The translations under genes were made by a program, and so were the position numbers. Positions 45,490 through 54,804 of a stretch of 64,000 nt of DNA are shown here, one piece after another. Position 1 is the stretch's first letter. Every line of letters begins with the position of its first letter. Where the stretch lies: contig NZ_JAFBEA010000001.1 of NCBI RefSeq assembly GCF_016908515.1, positions 930,001 through 994,000 on the forward strand. The letters run 5' to 3'. The notes under the pieces were generated by a model, which searched no databases, was not told the origin of the DNA, and saw only the letters and a list, made by a program, of their open reading frames with translations. The stretch is from Virgibacillus halotolerans. GTDB lineage: Bacteria > Bacillota > Bacilli > Bacillales > Amphibacillaceae.

Positions 45490-46854
45490 TTAACCAATAA
45501 TAATTTTCTCTTTTGGATAATGGTACTTCCCACGCTTCTTACTATTTTTAAACATAAACAAAAAGGTGATAATGCCTACCCTGCCAATAAACATCAGCAG
45601 CATTAAAATAATTTTACTAGTCATGCTTATCTCACTTGTGATCCCTAGGGAAAGTCCCACTGTACCGAACGCTGAAGTCACCTCAAATATAATTTCCGTT
45701 AACGAAAACGGCTCAATCGCAGAAATGACCATTACCGCACTTGAGACAATAATAATCGCCATCAGCGTAACCGTAACAGCTTTTAATAAATCTTCTTCAT
45801 GAACTTCCCTGTTGAATATACGGATGCTCTCCCCTCCCCTGGCATAGGTGATAATAAAGATAATCACCAACGCAAAGGTAGTCGTACGAATACCACCACC
45901 AGCACTGCTCGGCGAAGCACCAATAAACATCAAAAAGGACATAAAAAGATGGTTTTGCTCTGTCAGCTGGGTGATATCCATCGTAGATAGACCACCGCTT
46001 CTTGTTGTAACCGATTGGAATAAAGCATAGAAGAATGCCTCATGCCAAGATTTATCCGCAAAGAAATTCGTAATATCCAGTAAAAATATCATAAGCGCAC
46101 CTATAACAATTAAAGCGAAAAAGGTAACCGTTGTAACTTTTGCAAAGAGGCTAAAACGAAATAATATGCGTTTATCCTTTTGAGAAAAGACAAATTGTTT
46201 TACTTCTATTAAGACCGGAAACCCTATTGCTCCAAAGATGATCAATAACATATTAATGAGCTGCACGAAATAGTCATCTTTAAATGGGATAAGTGAGTTC
46301 CCTGTAATGTCAAAGCCACCATTGGAAACAGCACTAATAGTCCCAAAAAAGCCATTTAAATAAGCTTCCCCTGCTGTTGGATAATATTGTAGAAAATAAG
46401 TCCCTAATACAATAAAACCGATCAATTCGATCGTTAATAATACATAAACAATTTGCTTGATCAATCGGACCATCCCCGAGAATCCGGTTTGATTCTGATC
46501 TGTCATAATTAAGCGTCGTTCTTTTAGTCCAATTTTCTTACCTAACAGCAGCCATATTAACGTACCAATCGACATAACTCCGACTGCACCGAGCTGTAAG
46601 ATAAATCCAAGAAAAATAATCCCCGTGGTACTCAGTGTGTCTGCAAGTGTTATGGAACTTAACCCTGTAACACTTAATGCACTTACCGCTGTGAAAACAA
46701 TGTCAATAAACGGAACTTCTACCCCATCCTGATAAACGATCGGCAAAGACATAAGCAGTGTTGAAATAATTACTGTAATAAAATAAAAAAATAATAACAT
46801 TTGCGCTGGGGATAATTTATTTACCCAGCCTAAGAGCCGATATCGTTCATGCAT
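45490..46854 (-). CDS. ktrD: Ktr potassium channel subunit, KtrD/KtrB-like
   Basis: A 454-residue membrane protein of the TrkH/KtrB superfamily with four M1-P-M2 repeats. The selectivity-filter positions are seen in ALSVTGLS, AVSNGGFD, TRSGGLS and AFGTVGLS. With KtrC it makes a sodium-driven, low-affinity K+ uptake system. The KtrC-like subunit is 15 kb away at 29487-30155, as in Bacillus subtilis where ktrC and ktrD are unlinked. AAGGAG precedes the ATG by eight bases. I found no c-di-AMP riboswitch in the 46855-47027 upstream region. Confidence 0.93.
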   Translation of the reverse strand: MHERYRLLGWVNKLSPAQMLLFFYFITVIISTLLMSLPIVYQDGVEVPFIDIVFTAVSALSVTGLSSITLADTLSTTGIIFLGFILQLGAVGVMSIGTLIWLLLGKKIGLKERRLIMTDQNQTGFSGMVRLIKQIVYVLLTIELIGFIVLGTYFLQYYPTAGEAYLNGFFGTISAVSNGGFDITGNSLIPFKDDYFVQLINMLLIIFGAIGFPVLIEVKQFVFSQKDKRILFRFSLFAKVTTVTFFALIVIGALMIFLLDITNFFADKSWHEAFFYALFQSVTTRSGGLSTMDITQLTEQNHLFMSFLMFIGASPSSAGGGIRTTTFALVIIFIITYARGGESIRIFNREVHEEDLLKAVTVTLMAIIIVSSAVMVISAIEPFSLTEIIFEVTSAFGTVGLSLGITSEISMTSKIILMLLMFIGRVGIITFLFMFKNSKKRGKYHYPKEKIIIG

Positions 46855-47025
46855 AAGCCTTACTCCTTAACTTACCTAATATTAATTATCCTTTTAAAAA
46901 ATGACTGTTTTCGCATATACCGACTGCCAATAAAGCATTCCCGTTTATTGTTTCCTGCAAAAACAATAATCTAGAACAGCCAAAGAAATATAATGATAGT
47001 ATATCAGCCCAATCCCTTGATTGAA

Positions 47026-47060
47026 ACAAAAAGATTAGCCTTTACTGGGCTAATCTTTTA
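47026..47060 (-). terminator. Terminator of the moeA-moaA-ywpF operon
   Basis: AAAAGATTAGCC and GGCTAATCTTTT form a 12-bp stem with a 7-base loop and TTTTTG on the minus strand; it overlaps the last stop codon. Confidence 0.88.
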
Positions 47061-47468
47061 TGTTAACTCTTTAAATTTCTCCAGAAGGTCATTTCCTTGA
47101 TATCCTGCATCAATCAAATTGGTCAGCATTTCTTCAATTTTATGCTTTTGTCTATCTACAATTGTTCCTTTAAATAGAACATTAATATTTTCTCCTATTT
47201 CGTTTAGCCCAATTAGTGATGTAATAAATGTAGCATAGTCATTGCTTTCCTTTGTAATTTTCACTTGTAATAATACTTCATGTTTGTCCGCCTGTAATGC
47301 TTTAAAAAATGTTAAATAACTTCGTGCTACATATGCTTCAATCACCCAATGGTTTTGCTCATCCTCTTGGTTAATGATTAAGCCATCTTCCAATCTGATC
47401 TTGTTTTGCATAATTTCATCATCTTCTTGTTCAACAATTTCAAGTGTTTTTAATTTAAAGGTTTTCAT
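47058..47468 (-). CDS. YwpF-like protein
   Basis: A 136-residue soluble protein beginning MKTFKLKTLEIVEQ, with DGLIINQEDEQNHWVIEAYV and FITSLIGLNEIGENINVLFKG. It matches the YwpF family in length and pattern; its function is unknown. Its start is 3 bases after the moaA stop codon, so it is cotranscribed with the molybdenum cofactor genes, although a role there is not established. Confidence 0.8.
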   Translation of the reverse strand: MKTFKLKTLEIVEQEDDEIMQNKIRLEDGLIINQEDEQNHWVIEAYVARSYLTFFKALQADKHEVLLQVKITKESNDYATFITSLIGLNEIGENINVLFKGTIVDRQKHKIEEMLTNLIDAGYQGNDLLEKFKELT

Positions 47469-47471
47469 CTA

Positions 47472-48494
47472 TTAACCTCCAATATAGGACATTTCAATTT
47501 TCTTGCGATTTCCTTTTTTTCCTTCCGATCTTTCATCAGAATACCGGTCAGTTCTATCTCCCCATAATGCTGAAAGTTCCTGTTTAAGCTGTATATCTGT
47601 AAGCCCATTTCTTAATTTTTCTTTAATATTAAATCCTTCGGAAGCAAACAGACATGTATAAAGCTTCCCATCTGCCGATAAACGAATGCGCGTACACGTT
47701 CCACAAAAGGAATCTGTTACAGATGAAATAACACCTATTTCCCCCCCACCATCACTGTATTGATACCTGGAAGCAACTTCACCATAATAGTTGCTTTCAA
47801 CTGATTCAAGTGGCATTTCTTTGTCAATCGTATCAACGATCTGTTGTTTGGAAACGACATTATTTAAATCCCAGCCATTATGGTTACCGACATCCATAAA
47901 TTCAATATAACGCAGAATGACATCTTTCCCCTTGAAGTAACGGGCCATCGGCAGGATTTGACTTTCATTCATCCCTTTTTTAGCGACCATATTAATCTTC
48001 ACTTTTAACCCGGCTTCCTGGGCCGCTTCAATCCCCTTCATCACTGGAAGTGTACCGACTCCCCGACCGTTAATTTGTTGAAACACTTCATCCTCAATCG
48101 CGTCTAGACTAAGATTCACACGATTCAGGCCAGCAGCTTTGAGCTTTTTTGCCCGCTTTGCCAACAGAATGCCATTCGTTGTCAAGGCAATATCTTTAAT
48201 TCCCGGTATTGTTAATAATCGAGCGATTAATTGATCGAGATTCTTTCGCAACAATGGTTCTCCACCAGTAATACGGATTTTTTCTACTCCTAATTGGGCG
48301 AAAGACTTTGCTAAACGAACGATTTCATCAAAACTTAACTGCTCACTTTCAGATAAAAAGGGATAATCTGCTCCGAATATTTCTTTCGGCATACAATAAA
48401 CACAGCGGAAATTGCATTGGTCAATCACGGAAATCCGTAAATCCTTCAGCATTCTGCCAAAATGATCTTTGATAGGTTTAATTTCACTTTCCAC
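47472..48494 (-). CDS. moaA: GTP 3',8-cyclase MoaA
   Basis: A 340-residue radical SAM enzyme that starts molybdopterin synthesis from GTP. The N-terminal cluster motif is CNFRCVYCM; the C-terminal cluster motif is [21 protein letters not shown], and the chain ends in the conserved Gly-Gly (MSYIGG). It needs MoaC to finish the step, which is not in this window. The GTG at 48494, ten bases after AAGGAGG, is preferred to the GTG at 48503, which abuts the site. Confidence 0.95.
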   Translation of the reverse strand: MESEIKPIKDHFGRMLKDLRISVIDQCNFRCVYCMPKEIFGADYPFLSESEQLSFDEIVRLAKSFAQLGVEKIRITGGEPLLRKNLDQLIARLLTIPGIKDIALTTNGILLAKRAKKLKAAGLNRVNLSLDAIEDEVFQQINGRGVGTLPVMKGIEAAQEAGLKVKINMVAKKGMNESQILPMARYFKGKDVILRYIEFMDVGNHNGWDLNNVVSKQQIVDTIDKEMPLESVESNYYGEVASRYQYSDGGGEIGVISSVTDSFCGTCTRIRLSADGKLYTCLFASEGFNIKEKLRNGLTDIQLKQELSALWGDRTDRYSDERSEGKKGNRKKIEMSYIGG

Positions 48495-48512
48495 TGCAAT
48501 CACTCCTCCTTG

Positions 48513-49775
48513 TTAAAATGCTTGTTGACCCTCTGATTCAGTTAATAAAAGTGCTTCCACCTGATCACCTTTGTCATAACCACGTGTGCCACCTGGTAAG
48601 ACCATCAGTGCTGTCGCATGCGCCAAAGAGGTAACCACATTGGATTGATCTATCCCAGATAACTTCAACTTCACTTCTCCATGGTCATATGTAACATAGC
48701 TACGTACAAATCTCATAAACGGATTTGGTTTCGGGAACTCATCTGCCAATGTCGCTTGAATCCGTTTCAAGAACGGCTTATTATTGAATAGCGCATGCTG
48801 TATAATTGGTCTGGTAAACAGTTCAAATCCAACATAGCACGCGGATGGATTTCCTGATAACCCGAACAATAGCTGACCATCCCTCACCGCAACCGTTGTT
48901 ACACTGCCTGGGCGCATCGCTACTTTATTAAAAAGCACTTCTGCCCCCAATTCAGCAAAAATAGCTGGCATCAAATCGAAATCTCCTACAGAAACGCCAC
49001 CCGTTGTAATTAATATATCCACCTCTTCCAGTGCCTGCTCGATCAATGCATAGCTCGGTTCGAATTCATCTGCCATTTTCCCAAAATATTTATACTGGGC
49101 ACCGGCTTGTTTAATTTGTGATGCGATCATATATGCATTGGAATTACGAATTTTTCCAGGTTCTAATTTCTCATCAACATCTAACAACTCTGTACCAGTA
49201 GCAATAACACCTATGATCGGCTGTTTGGCTACTTGCACCTCGTGATAGCCGAACGTTGCCATAACGGCTTTCACTCCAGGATTTATCATTGTTCCTGCAT
49301 CAATCAGTTTTTCACCCTGTTTTACCTCAGAACCTTCCTGCATGACATTTTGATTTACTTCCATCTTCCTTTTTATCGACATGAACGGTTGTCCGTCAAC
49401 TTCATAAGCTTTGCATACCTCAAACATGGCAACACAATCTGCACCAGCAGGGATTTTAGCACCTGTCATAATCCTTGTTGCTTGACCTGTTGCTAGTTTC
49501 TTTAACGGGACCTGTCCGGCACCAATATGTTCCACAACTTCAAATTCAATTGGATTATCTCGTGAAGCGTTTTCCGTATCAACTGAACGAAGCGCAAATC
49601 CATCGTATGGTGATTTATCAAATGATGGAATGTTATTTGTTGCAATAATTGGTTCTGCCAACCTTCGAAAATCGCTATCATGAATCGATATTTTTTCCTT
49701 TTTTCCAGCGAAACGGTAATTCATCACTTTTTGGACGGCTTCACCTACCGGAAGCGGTTTGCGTATTTCCACCAC
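48513..49775 (-). CDS. moeA: Molybdopterin molybdenumtransferase MoeA
   Basis: A 420-residue enzyme that inserts molybdate into adenylylated molybdopterin. It has the MoeA landmarks PSFDKSPYDGFALR, TRIMTGAKIPAGADCV, GVIATGTELL, ILITTGGVSVGDFD and LSGNPSACYVGFELF. It heads the moeA-moaA-ywpF operon; the cofactor is needed by the formate dehydrogenase at 55265-58210. Two adjacent GTG codons (49775, 49772) are possible starts, with AAAGG 11 or more bases upstream. It diverges from the spoVA cluster. Confidence 0.95.
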   Translation of the reverse strand: MVEIRKPLPVGEAVQKVMNYRFAGKKEKISIHDSDFRRLAEPIIATNNIPSFDKSPYDGFALRSVDTENASRDNPIEFEVVEHIGAGQVPLKKLATGQATRIMTGAKIPAGADCVAMFEVCKAYEVDGQPFMSIKRKMEVNQNVMQEGSEVKQGEKLIDAGTMINPGVKAVMATFGYHEVQVAKQPIIGVIATGTELLDVDEKLEPGKIRNSNAYMIASQIKQAGAQYKYFGKMADEFEPSYALIEQALEEVDILITTGGVSVGDFDLMPAIFAELGAEVLFNKVAMRPGSVTTVAVRDGQLLFGLSGNPSACYVGFELFTRPIIQHALFNNKPFLKRIQATLADEFPKPNPFMRFVRSYVTYDHGEVKLKLSGIDQSNVVTSLAHATALMVLPGGTRGYDKGDQVEALLLTESEGQQAF

Positions 49776-49922
49776 ATTAGACCAATCCTTTCTTTATTTC
49801 CTGCTAGGCGTTAATATTTTCAATAATTAAAGTGTATCAAAAATAAGCTTTAATTGATATGGTTTCCATCCCTATTTCATCTAAAATAGCGAGGCAAGAC
49901 CGTGGAAGGAAAAAAATAGAAA

Positions 49923-49952
49923 GTATATTTACATGCAAAAGTTATCAATATA
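49923..49952 (+). promoter_or_regulatory. Possible SigG-type promoter of the spoVA cluster
   Basis: GTATA (49923-49927), an 18-base spacer and CAATATA (49946-49952) resemble the forespore SigG consensus, about 25 bases before the predicted 5' leader end of the first gene. A similar pattern precedes the ylaJ-like gene at 8098. SpoVA operons are SigG-controlled in Bacillus subtilis. Confidence 0.45.
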
Positions 49953-49984
49953 ATAGGGAAGATCGATTCTAAAGGAGGATTCTT

Positions 49985-50188
49985 ATGACAGTAGCTAGCC
50001 AGGTAAAACAAACGATTGCAGGGTTAAAAAGTGCACAGGCAAGCTTCGAACAATTTGCACTTCAGACGGATAATAAACAAGCAAAAAAGCTTTATCAGGA
50101 TGCGGCACAGCAAACAATGACCGTTTTACAAAATGTTGAGCCGAGAATGCAAGAAATTGAACAGGAAGAACCACAATACAAGCAATAA
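49985..50188 (+). CDS. DUF1657 protein, first of the spoVA cluster
   Basis: A 67-residue helical protein, MTVASQVKQTIAGLKSAQAS then FEQFALQTDNKQAKKLY, ending EEEPQYKQ-like (EQEEPQYKQ). This is the DUF1657 family, found almost only beside spoVA and DUF421 genes. A second family member is at 52592 and a third copy is fused to the DUF421 protein at 52814. AAAGGAGG lies six bases before the ATG. Function unknown; the fold is probably a helical hairpin. Confidence 0.9.
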   Translation: MTVASQVKQTIAGLKSAQASFEQFALQTDNKQAKKLYQDAAQQTMTVLQNVEPRMQEIEQEEPQYKQ

Positions 50189-50249
50189 ATCTTATTTGGG
50201 GTTGGTTGCTGCCAACCTCCTTCCTATCTTTGGAAATGAGGGAATAATG

Positions 50250-50714
50250 ATGTATCTGCACAAAATAATGATTGTATTACTTTTTCCCCTTCTACTTATC
50301 GGCTGTGGAACCGACTCAGCCAACGATTCAACCAAACATAATAATCAATCAATTGAATTGACCAACACAGCTGCGAACAGTCCGATTGATCAACAACCTG
50401 CCAACCAGGCAAAACGAGCACTTAGTCAATATGACGGCATCACATCCGTAAAGGCTGTTAACACGAAGGATGAACTTTTAATTGCAGTGGAAATTGAGCA
50501 TCACAGACGATTTAAATTGGAAAATACTAGAAAAGAACTAACAAAACAAATGAAAAAGCAATTCCCAAACTTGAAAGTTGAATTATCAACTGACCAAAAA
50601 ATTAATCTTGAATTAGAAAAGCTGGAAAAGGAACTTCAATCGAAAGCTATACCTAAGAAAGAACTGACAAAAGAAATCAAGCAGCTGATCAAGCTAACGA
50701 AAGAAAAGACTTAA
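50250..50714 (+). CDS. YhcN/YlaJ-type lipoprotein of the spoVA cluster
   Basis: A 154-residue precursor with a lipoprotein signal (FPLLLIGC lipobox), a low-complexity Asn/Thr/Gln stretch, and a domain with ANQAKRALSQYDGITSVKAVNTKDELLIAVEI, typical of the YhcN/YlaJ spore lipoproteins, then a Lys/Glu-rich helical tail. It occupies the place of the lipoprotein gene in spoVA2mob-type operons. Two ATGs (50247, 50250) follow GAGGG; the second has better spacing. The longer frame to 50133 is not used. Confidence 0.82.
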   Translation: MYLHKIMIVLLFPLLLIGCGTDSANDSTKHNNQSIELTNTAANSPIDQQPANQAKRALSQYDGITSVKAVNTKDELLIAVEIEHHRRFKLENTRKELTKQMKKQFPNLKVELSTDQKINLELEKLEKELQSKAIPKKELTKEIKQLIKLTKEKT

Positions 50715-50734
50715 AAGAAGAGAGTGAATAGACC

Positions 50735-51214
50735 TTGGCAGATAAAAAGAAAAAGAACCTACCACCTGTTGCGCAAGAATATCAAGTCTTTCAGCAACAA
50801 AGGGAAACCAAAAGAACGCTATTCAAAAACTGCATCAAGGCATTTTTGGTTGGTGGATTTATTTGTTTTATCGGTCAAATCATTTCAACTTTATATATGT
50901 ATTTCTTCAACTTTACAGAAATGACAGTTGGGAATCCGACCGTAGCAACGTTAATTTTTATTACCATGCTATTAACTGGTTTTGGTGTCTATGATCGAAT
51001 CGGTCAATTTGCAGGGGCTGGCTCTGCTGTACCTGTTACCGGTTTTGGTAATGCCGTTATTGCTTCAGCTATTGAGCACCGGACAGAAGGATTCATTCTA
51101 GGTGTAGGCAGCAACATGCTGAAATTAGCCGGTCCGGTGATTGTATATGGCGTATTTGCCGCCTTTGTTATTGCGCTTATCAAAACGATTTTAACCAGTT
51201 GGGGGGGCTTATAA
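50735..51214 (+). CDS. spoVAC: Stage V sporulation protein AC
   Basis: A 159-residue membrane protein with about four helices and the SpoVAC stretch GQFAGAGSAVPVTGFGNAVIASAIEH. In Bacillus subtilis SpoVAC is a mechanosensitive channel for dipicolinic acid (Ca-DPA) across the inner spore membrane. Start TTG at 50735; the ribosome binding site is a loose AAGAAGAGAGTG. The stop overlaps the spoVAD start (TAATG). Confidence 0.95.
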   Translation: MADKKKKNLPPVAQEYQVFQQQRETKRTLFKNCIKAFLVGGFICFIGQIISTLYMYFFNFTEMTVGNPTVATLIFITMLLTGFGVYDRIGQFAGAGSAVPVTGFGNAVIASAIEHRTEGFILGVGSNMLKLAGPVIVYGVFAAFVIALIKTILTSWGGL

Positions 51215-52230
51215 TGTTAATTGGTCATCAAACATGGCGATTCGATAAAAAACCTGTCATTATTCAAACAGGCACTGTTGGCGGCCCCTTTGAAGCTAAA
51301 GGAAAAATTCCCAATGCCTTTGATCTCTTACATGACGATATCTGGCTTAAACAAGATTCTTTTGAAAAGGCACAACAAATGATGATGGAAGAAGCGTGTC
51401 AAATTGCAATTAAAAAAAGTGATATTAGTATCGGACAAGTCAAGTTTTTTATTAGTGGAGATTTAATCAATCAAATTACGCCAACAACCTTTGCAGCAAA
51501 AACGATGGACCTTCCCTACTTTGGATTATTCAGTGCCTGCGCGACATCTACCGAAAGTCTTGCACTAGCCGCCGCTATTATCAATGGTGATGGTGCTGAC
51601 TATATCTTAAGTGGTACCTCCAGCCACAATGCTGCAGCAGAAAGACAATTTCGTTATCCTACTGAATATGGCGGACAGAAACCGCCTACTGCACAGTGGA
51701 CAGTAACTGGAGCTGGGTGCGCCTTAGTTGCTAAAGAAGGAAATGGGCCTGTCGTTACCGCAGCAACCATTGGTAAAGTCGTCGACATGGGCCTCACAGA
51801 TCCATTTAATATGGGAGGTGCGATGGCCCCCGCTGCTGTCGACACAATTGAGACGCATTTAAAAGAAAGAGACGTCAATGCTTCCTTTTACGATTTAATC
51901 ATTACTGGTGATCTGGGGCATATTGGTAGGAAGGTGTCTTTAGATCTGCTAAGGGAACGCGGGATCGATATCTCGGATGAACAATATGTCGATTGTGGCT
52001 TAACCATTTACCGGGAAGACCAACCGATTCTTGCTGGCGCAAGTGGCCCGGCATGTTCAGCAATCGGAATGTATGGTCATTTTCTTCGTTTAATGGAACA
52101 AGGAGAAGTAAATCGGATGCTTGTCGTAGCAACTGGCTCCCTCCATTCTCCAATGAGCATGCAGCAAAAAGATACCATCCCTTGCATTGCTCATGCTGTT
52201 GCAATCGAATCAGGAAGTGACCCATCATGA
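51214..52230 (+). CDS. spoVAD: Stage V sporulation protein AD
   Basis: A 338-residue thiolase-fold protein with [18 protein letters not shown] and [17 protein letters not shown]. SpoVAD binds dipicolinic acid and is required for its uptake into the forespore and release in germination. ATG 51214 is in the TAATG overlap with spoVAC and follows a GGGGGG site; the ATG-like start at 51199 is not used. The stop overlaps the spoVAE start by four bases. Confidence 0.95.
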   Translation: MLIGHQTWRFDKKPVIIQTGTVGGPFEAKGKIPNAFDLLHDDIWLKQDSFEKAQQMMMEEACQIAIKKSDISIGQVKFFISGDLINQITPTTFAAKTMDLPYFGLFSACATSTESLALAAAIINGDGADYILSGTSSHNAAAERQFRYPTEYGGQKPPTAQWTVTGAGCALVAKEGNGPVVTAATIGKVVDMGLTDPFNMGGAMAPAAVDTIETHLKERDVNASFYDLIITGDLGHIGRKVSLDLLRERGIDISDEQYVDCGLTIYREDQPILAGASGPACSAIGMYGHFLRLMEQGEVNRMLVVATGSLHSPMSMQQKDTIPCIAHAVAIESGSDPS

Positions 52231-52577
52231 TGTTTTTTTGGGCGTTTGTTGTAGGTGGGATCATTTGCGTAATCGGACAAATTATGTTTGATGTCTTCAA
52301 ATTAACACCAGCTCACACCTTAACCATTCTTGTTATCTCCGGTGCTGTTTTAGACGGACTTGGATGGTATGAACCACTGATTGACTTCGCTGGGGCCGGT
52401 GCAACTGTACCAATCACAAGTTTTGGTAATTCATTGGTGCACGGTGCAATGGCTGAGGCAGAAAAACACGGCATTGTCGGGGTTATTACCGGTATGTTTG
52501 AAATTACCAGTGCAGGCATCTCTGCTGCCATCATTTTTGGTGTAATTGGGGCAATACTATTTAAACCAAAAGGATAA
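52227..52577 (+). CDS. spoVAE: Stage V sporulation protein AE (SpoVAEb type)
   Basis: A 116-residue membrane protein with about three to four helices, related to SpoVAC (the repeat [22 protein letters not shown]). It is the short SpoVAEb form and completes the C-D-E core that makes a DPA channel. The ATGA overlap with spoVAD shows tight coupling. Confidence 0.93.
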   Translation: MMFFWAFVVGGIICVIGQIMFDVFKLTPAHTLTILVISGAVLDGLGWYEPLIDFAGAGATVPITSFGNSLVHGAMAEAEKHGIVGVITGMFEITSAGISAAIIFGVIGAILFKPKG

Positions 52578-52591
52578 AAGGGAGGGTTTAT

Positions 52592-52792
52592 ATGACTGTT
52601 GGATCACAAGTAAAAAGCTGTTTTTCAACCATAAAGAGCGCTGAAGCATCTTTAAGCCTATTGGCAAAGAAAACACAGCAGGACCAAAGCAGACAAGCTT
52701 TTACGCAATCAGCGCAACTGATTTCAGAAATAAAAGAAGACCTAAAAAAACAGGTCATCCAATTAGCAAAAGAGGAACCACAATATAAATAA
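52592..52792 (+). CDS. DUF1657 protein, second of the cluster
   Basis: A 66-residue relative of the protein at 49985: MTVGSQVKSCFSTIKSAEAS then LSLLAKKTQQDQSRQAF, ending EEPQYK. The two share start, end and helical pattern but differ in between. GGGAGGG precedes the ATG. Same unknown function; the retained duplication suggests a heteromeric or dosage role (inference). Confidence 0.9.
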   Translation: MTVGSQVKSCFSTIKSAEASLSLLAKKTQQDQSRQAFTQSAQLISEIKEDLKKQVIQLAKEEPQYK

Positions 52793-52813
52793 CAATGTAG
52801 GAAAGGGTGAAAA

Positions 52814-53674
52814 ATGATGCCGGAATGGCTCACTATTATAGCCAGATCATTTATACTTGTTTCTGTATTATTTGTCATCACAAAATGGCTCGGAAAAAAA
52901 CAAATGTCGGAGTTAAATATTTTTGAATATATTTCCGGCATTGTTTTAGGTGGAATTGTTGCTATCCATTCTATTGACGCACAGATTAACTTTATATACG
53001 GATTACTCGCAATCTTTGTATGGTTTCTAGTTCCTTTCACCATAGAACAAATTTCCTTAAAAAGTAAAACATTTCGTGACTGGACCCAAGGGAAGAGTAC
53101 AATTTTCATTCAAGATGGGAAAATCATGGAAGATAACTTAAAGAAGGAAGGGTATTCATCAGATGATTTACTCGAAAAGTTACGAGCGAACGATGTTTTT
53201 CTGGCATCTGATGTCGAGTTTGCCGTTTTAGAACCTTCAGGCTCATTAAGTATTTTACCAAAGAGGGAAAATCAACCACTAACACCAAAGGATATTGGAC
53301 TTAAGACTGCACCACAAAAAGAACCACAAACCGTGGTCATGGACGGAAAAGTATTATTGGAGCCCTTGACCAATATGTCGTTAAACACCAATTGGTTGGA
53401 GACTGAATTAGACAAAATGAATGTCAGCATCGAAAACGTCTTTTTAGCTCAAGCTGATACAGATGGGCAATTGACGATTGATTTGTATGACGATAAACTC
53501 ACAGTTGCTGAAGCAACAGAAAAACCCCTTCTACTTGCTTCGCTGAAAAAGTGCCAAGCGGATTTGGAATTATTTGCTTTAGCAACAGAGAATGAGGAGA
53601 CAAAAGAGATGTATCAAAGAAATAGTGAGAAAGTACAAAAAGCGATTGATTTGATTACGCCTTATTTGGGATAA
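52814..53674 (+). CDS. DUF421 (YetF-like) membrane protein fused to DUF1657
   Basis: A 286-residue protein: three membrane helices (about 5-75), the DUF421 cytoplasmic domains (IFIQDGKIMEDNLKKEGYS, then DVFLASDVEFAVLEPSG and VVMDGKVLLEP), then about 50 C-terminal residues (LLASLKKCQADLELFALATE, ENEETKEMY) that align with the DUF1657 proteins of the same cluster. This is the gene order and fusion found in spoVA2mob operons. GAAAGGGTG precedes two adjacent ATGs (52814, 52817). It is the last gene of the cluster. Confidence 0.9.
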   Translation: MMPEWLTIIARSFILVSVLFVITKWLGKKQMSELNIFEYISGIVLGGIVAIHSIDAQINFIYGLLAIFVWFLVPFTIEQISLKSKTFRDWTQGKSTIFIQDGKIMEDNLKKEGYSSDDLLEKLRANDVFLASDVEFAVLEPSGSLSILPKRENQPLTPKDIGLKTAPQKEPQTVVMDGKVLLEPLTNMSLNTNWLETELDKMNVSIENVFLAQADTDGQLTIDLYDDKLTVAEATEKPLLLASLKKCQADLELFALATENEETKEMYQRNSEKVQKAIDLITPYLG

Positions 53675-53696
53675 CGAAATTATAATGCCCGACTAT

Positions 53697-53724
53697 AAAA
53701 AAACCAACAGAAATGTCTGCTGGC
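53697..53724 (-). terminator. Terminator downstream of the MDR dehydrogenase
   Basis: CCAGCAGA and TCTGTTGG form an 8-bp stem with one G-T pair and a TTTTTTT run on the minus strand. It can also end the spoVA transcript only poorly. Confidence 0.8.
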
Positions 53725-53734
53725 CTTCTCAGCT

Positions 53735-54715
53735 CTATTTAATCCGTAATGCTACTTTCCCAAATTGATTTGCTTCCCGTAAATAATCAAATGCGCCTTG
53801 GGCATTATCTAAGGAAAAAATGCTATCGACCACTGGATGCATATTATAATTCTCGACGTGTTCCAGCATGGCACGCAGCTCCTGTCGGCTTCCCATTGTC
53901 GTACCAATTAATCGATACTGCCCATAAAAGAATGCTCGTAAATTAAGTTCAACGTTATCTTCCGTTGTGGCTCCAAAAACAACGATTCGTCCGCCTTTTT
54001 TCAATACTTCCAGTGAGCGATTAAACGTAGCTCGTCCCACACTGTCAATTACCAGATCAATCGTTTCGTTGACTAATTCTTTCGGCCAATCACTTGCTGT
54101 ATCAAGTACAATATCTGCACCAAGTTCCTTCGCCTGTTTACGTTTGTCCTCACTTCGGGAAGTCACAATTACCTTTGCCCCGATATTTTTTGCAAAAGAA
54201 ATCAAATAAGTGGCGACACCACTACCTGCACCAGGGATAAACACGGTTTCATCTGCTTTTATTTCCCCTTTTGTAAACAATGCCCGAAATCCGGTAAGTG
54301 CGGATAAAGCTAGCACACCCGCTTCATCCCACGAAAGATGTGCAGGCTTAGGTTCCACTTGTTCCGCGGACAGCACAATTTTTTCTGCAAATGTACCATT
54401 GTCAGGCATTCCGAGGATATCAAATCCTTGTGGTGGTGCATCACTATTATCCTGCCAACGGAGTGCCGGATTAATGATTACCTCATCCCCAACTGTAACA
54501 CCATTAACACCCACGCCAACTGAATCAATCGTACCGGCACCATCAGACCCTAAAATTAATGCATCGGCTTCAGACCCGCGACGATTGGGCAATCCCAGGT
54601 CACGACGATTTAAACCTGCAGCATGAAGTGATACAACAACCTCTCCTTCTCCCGCTATCGGTTCTTTCATTTCTTTCAATTTCATTTCTCCATATTCATG
54701 TACAAATGCTTTCAA
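53735..54715 (-). CDS. MDR-family NADPH dehydrogenase / quinone oxidoreductase
   Basis: A 326-residue medium-chain dehydrogenase: GSDGAGTIDSVG, the cofactor site GAGSGVATYLISFAKNIGAKV and TSRSEDKRKQAKELGAD (Ser/Arg pattern favours NADPH). The catalytic-zinc cysteine and histidine of true alcohol dehydrogenases are not obvious, so it is likely a zinc-free reductase like Bacillus subtilis YogA. TTG 54715 (MKAFVHEYGE) is preferred: AAAGG is nine bases upstream, while the ATG at 54724 touches it. Confidence 0.85.
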   Translation of the reverse strand: MKAFVHEYGEMKLKEMKEPIAGEGEVVVSLHAAGLNRRDLGLPNRRGSEADALILGSDGAGTIDSVGVGVNGVTVGDEVIINPALRWQDNSDAPPQGFDILGMPDNGTFAEKIVLSAEQVEPKPAHLSWDEAGVLALSALTGFRALFTKGEIKADETVFIPGAGSGVATYLISFAKNIGAKVIVTSRSEDKRKQAKELGADIVLDTASDWPKELVNETIDLVIDSVGRATFNRSLEVLKKGGRIVVFGATTEDNVELNLRAFFYGQYRLIGTTMGSRQELRAMLEHVENYNMHPVVDSIFSLDNAQGAFDYLREANQFGKVALRIK

Positions 54716-54764
54716 TGGTTTCATCCTTTCTACTAATTCCCTGTATTCCCATACTATATATCAA

Positions 54765-54796
54765 ATGGGTCTGTTTCTGCACAGAAACAGACCCAT
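54765..54796. terminator. Hairpin between the formate dehydrogenase operon and the MDR gene
   Basis: ATGGGTCTGTTTCTG and CAGAAACAGACCCAT form a 15-bp perfect stem with a 2-base loop. The T-runs on either side are weak (CATTTGATA), so it may be a poor terminator or an mRNA stabiliser. Confidence 0.55.
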
Positions 54797-54804
54797 CCAT
54801 CTTA

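Noticed and set aside
46855-47027. Possible c-di-AMP riboswitch before ktrD
   Set aside because: Looked for because of the gene's function; the gap is short and no ydaO-type conserved blocks are visible.
49776-49984. Possible molybdenum cofactor riboswitch before moeA
   Set aside because: No recognisable Moco aptamer elements; only a short AT-rich divergent region.
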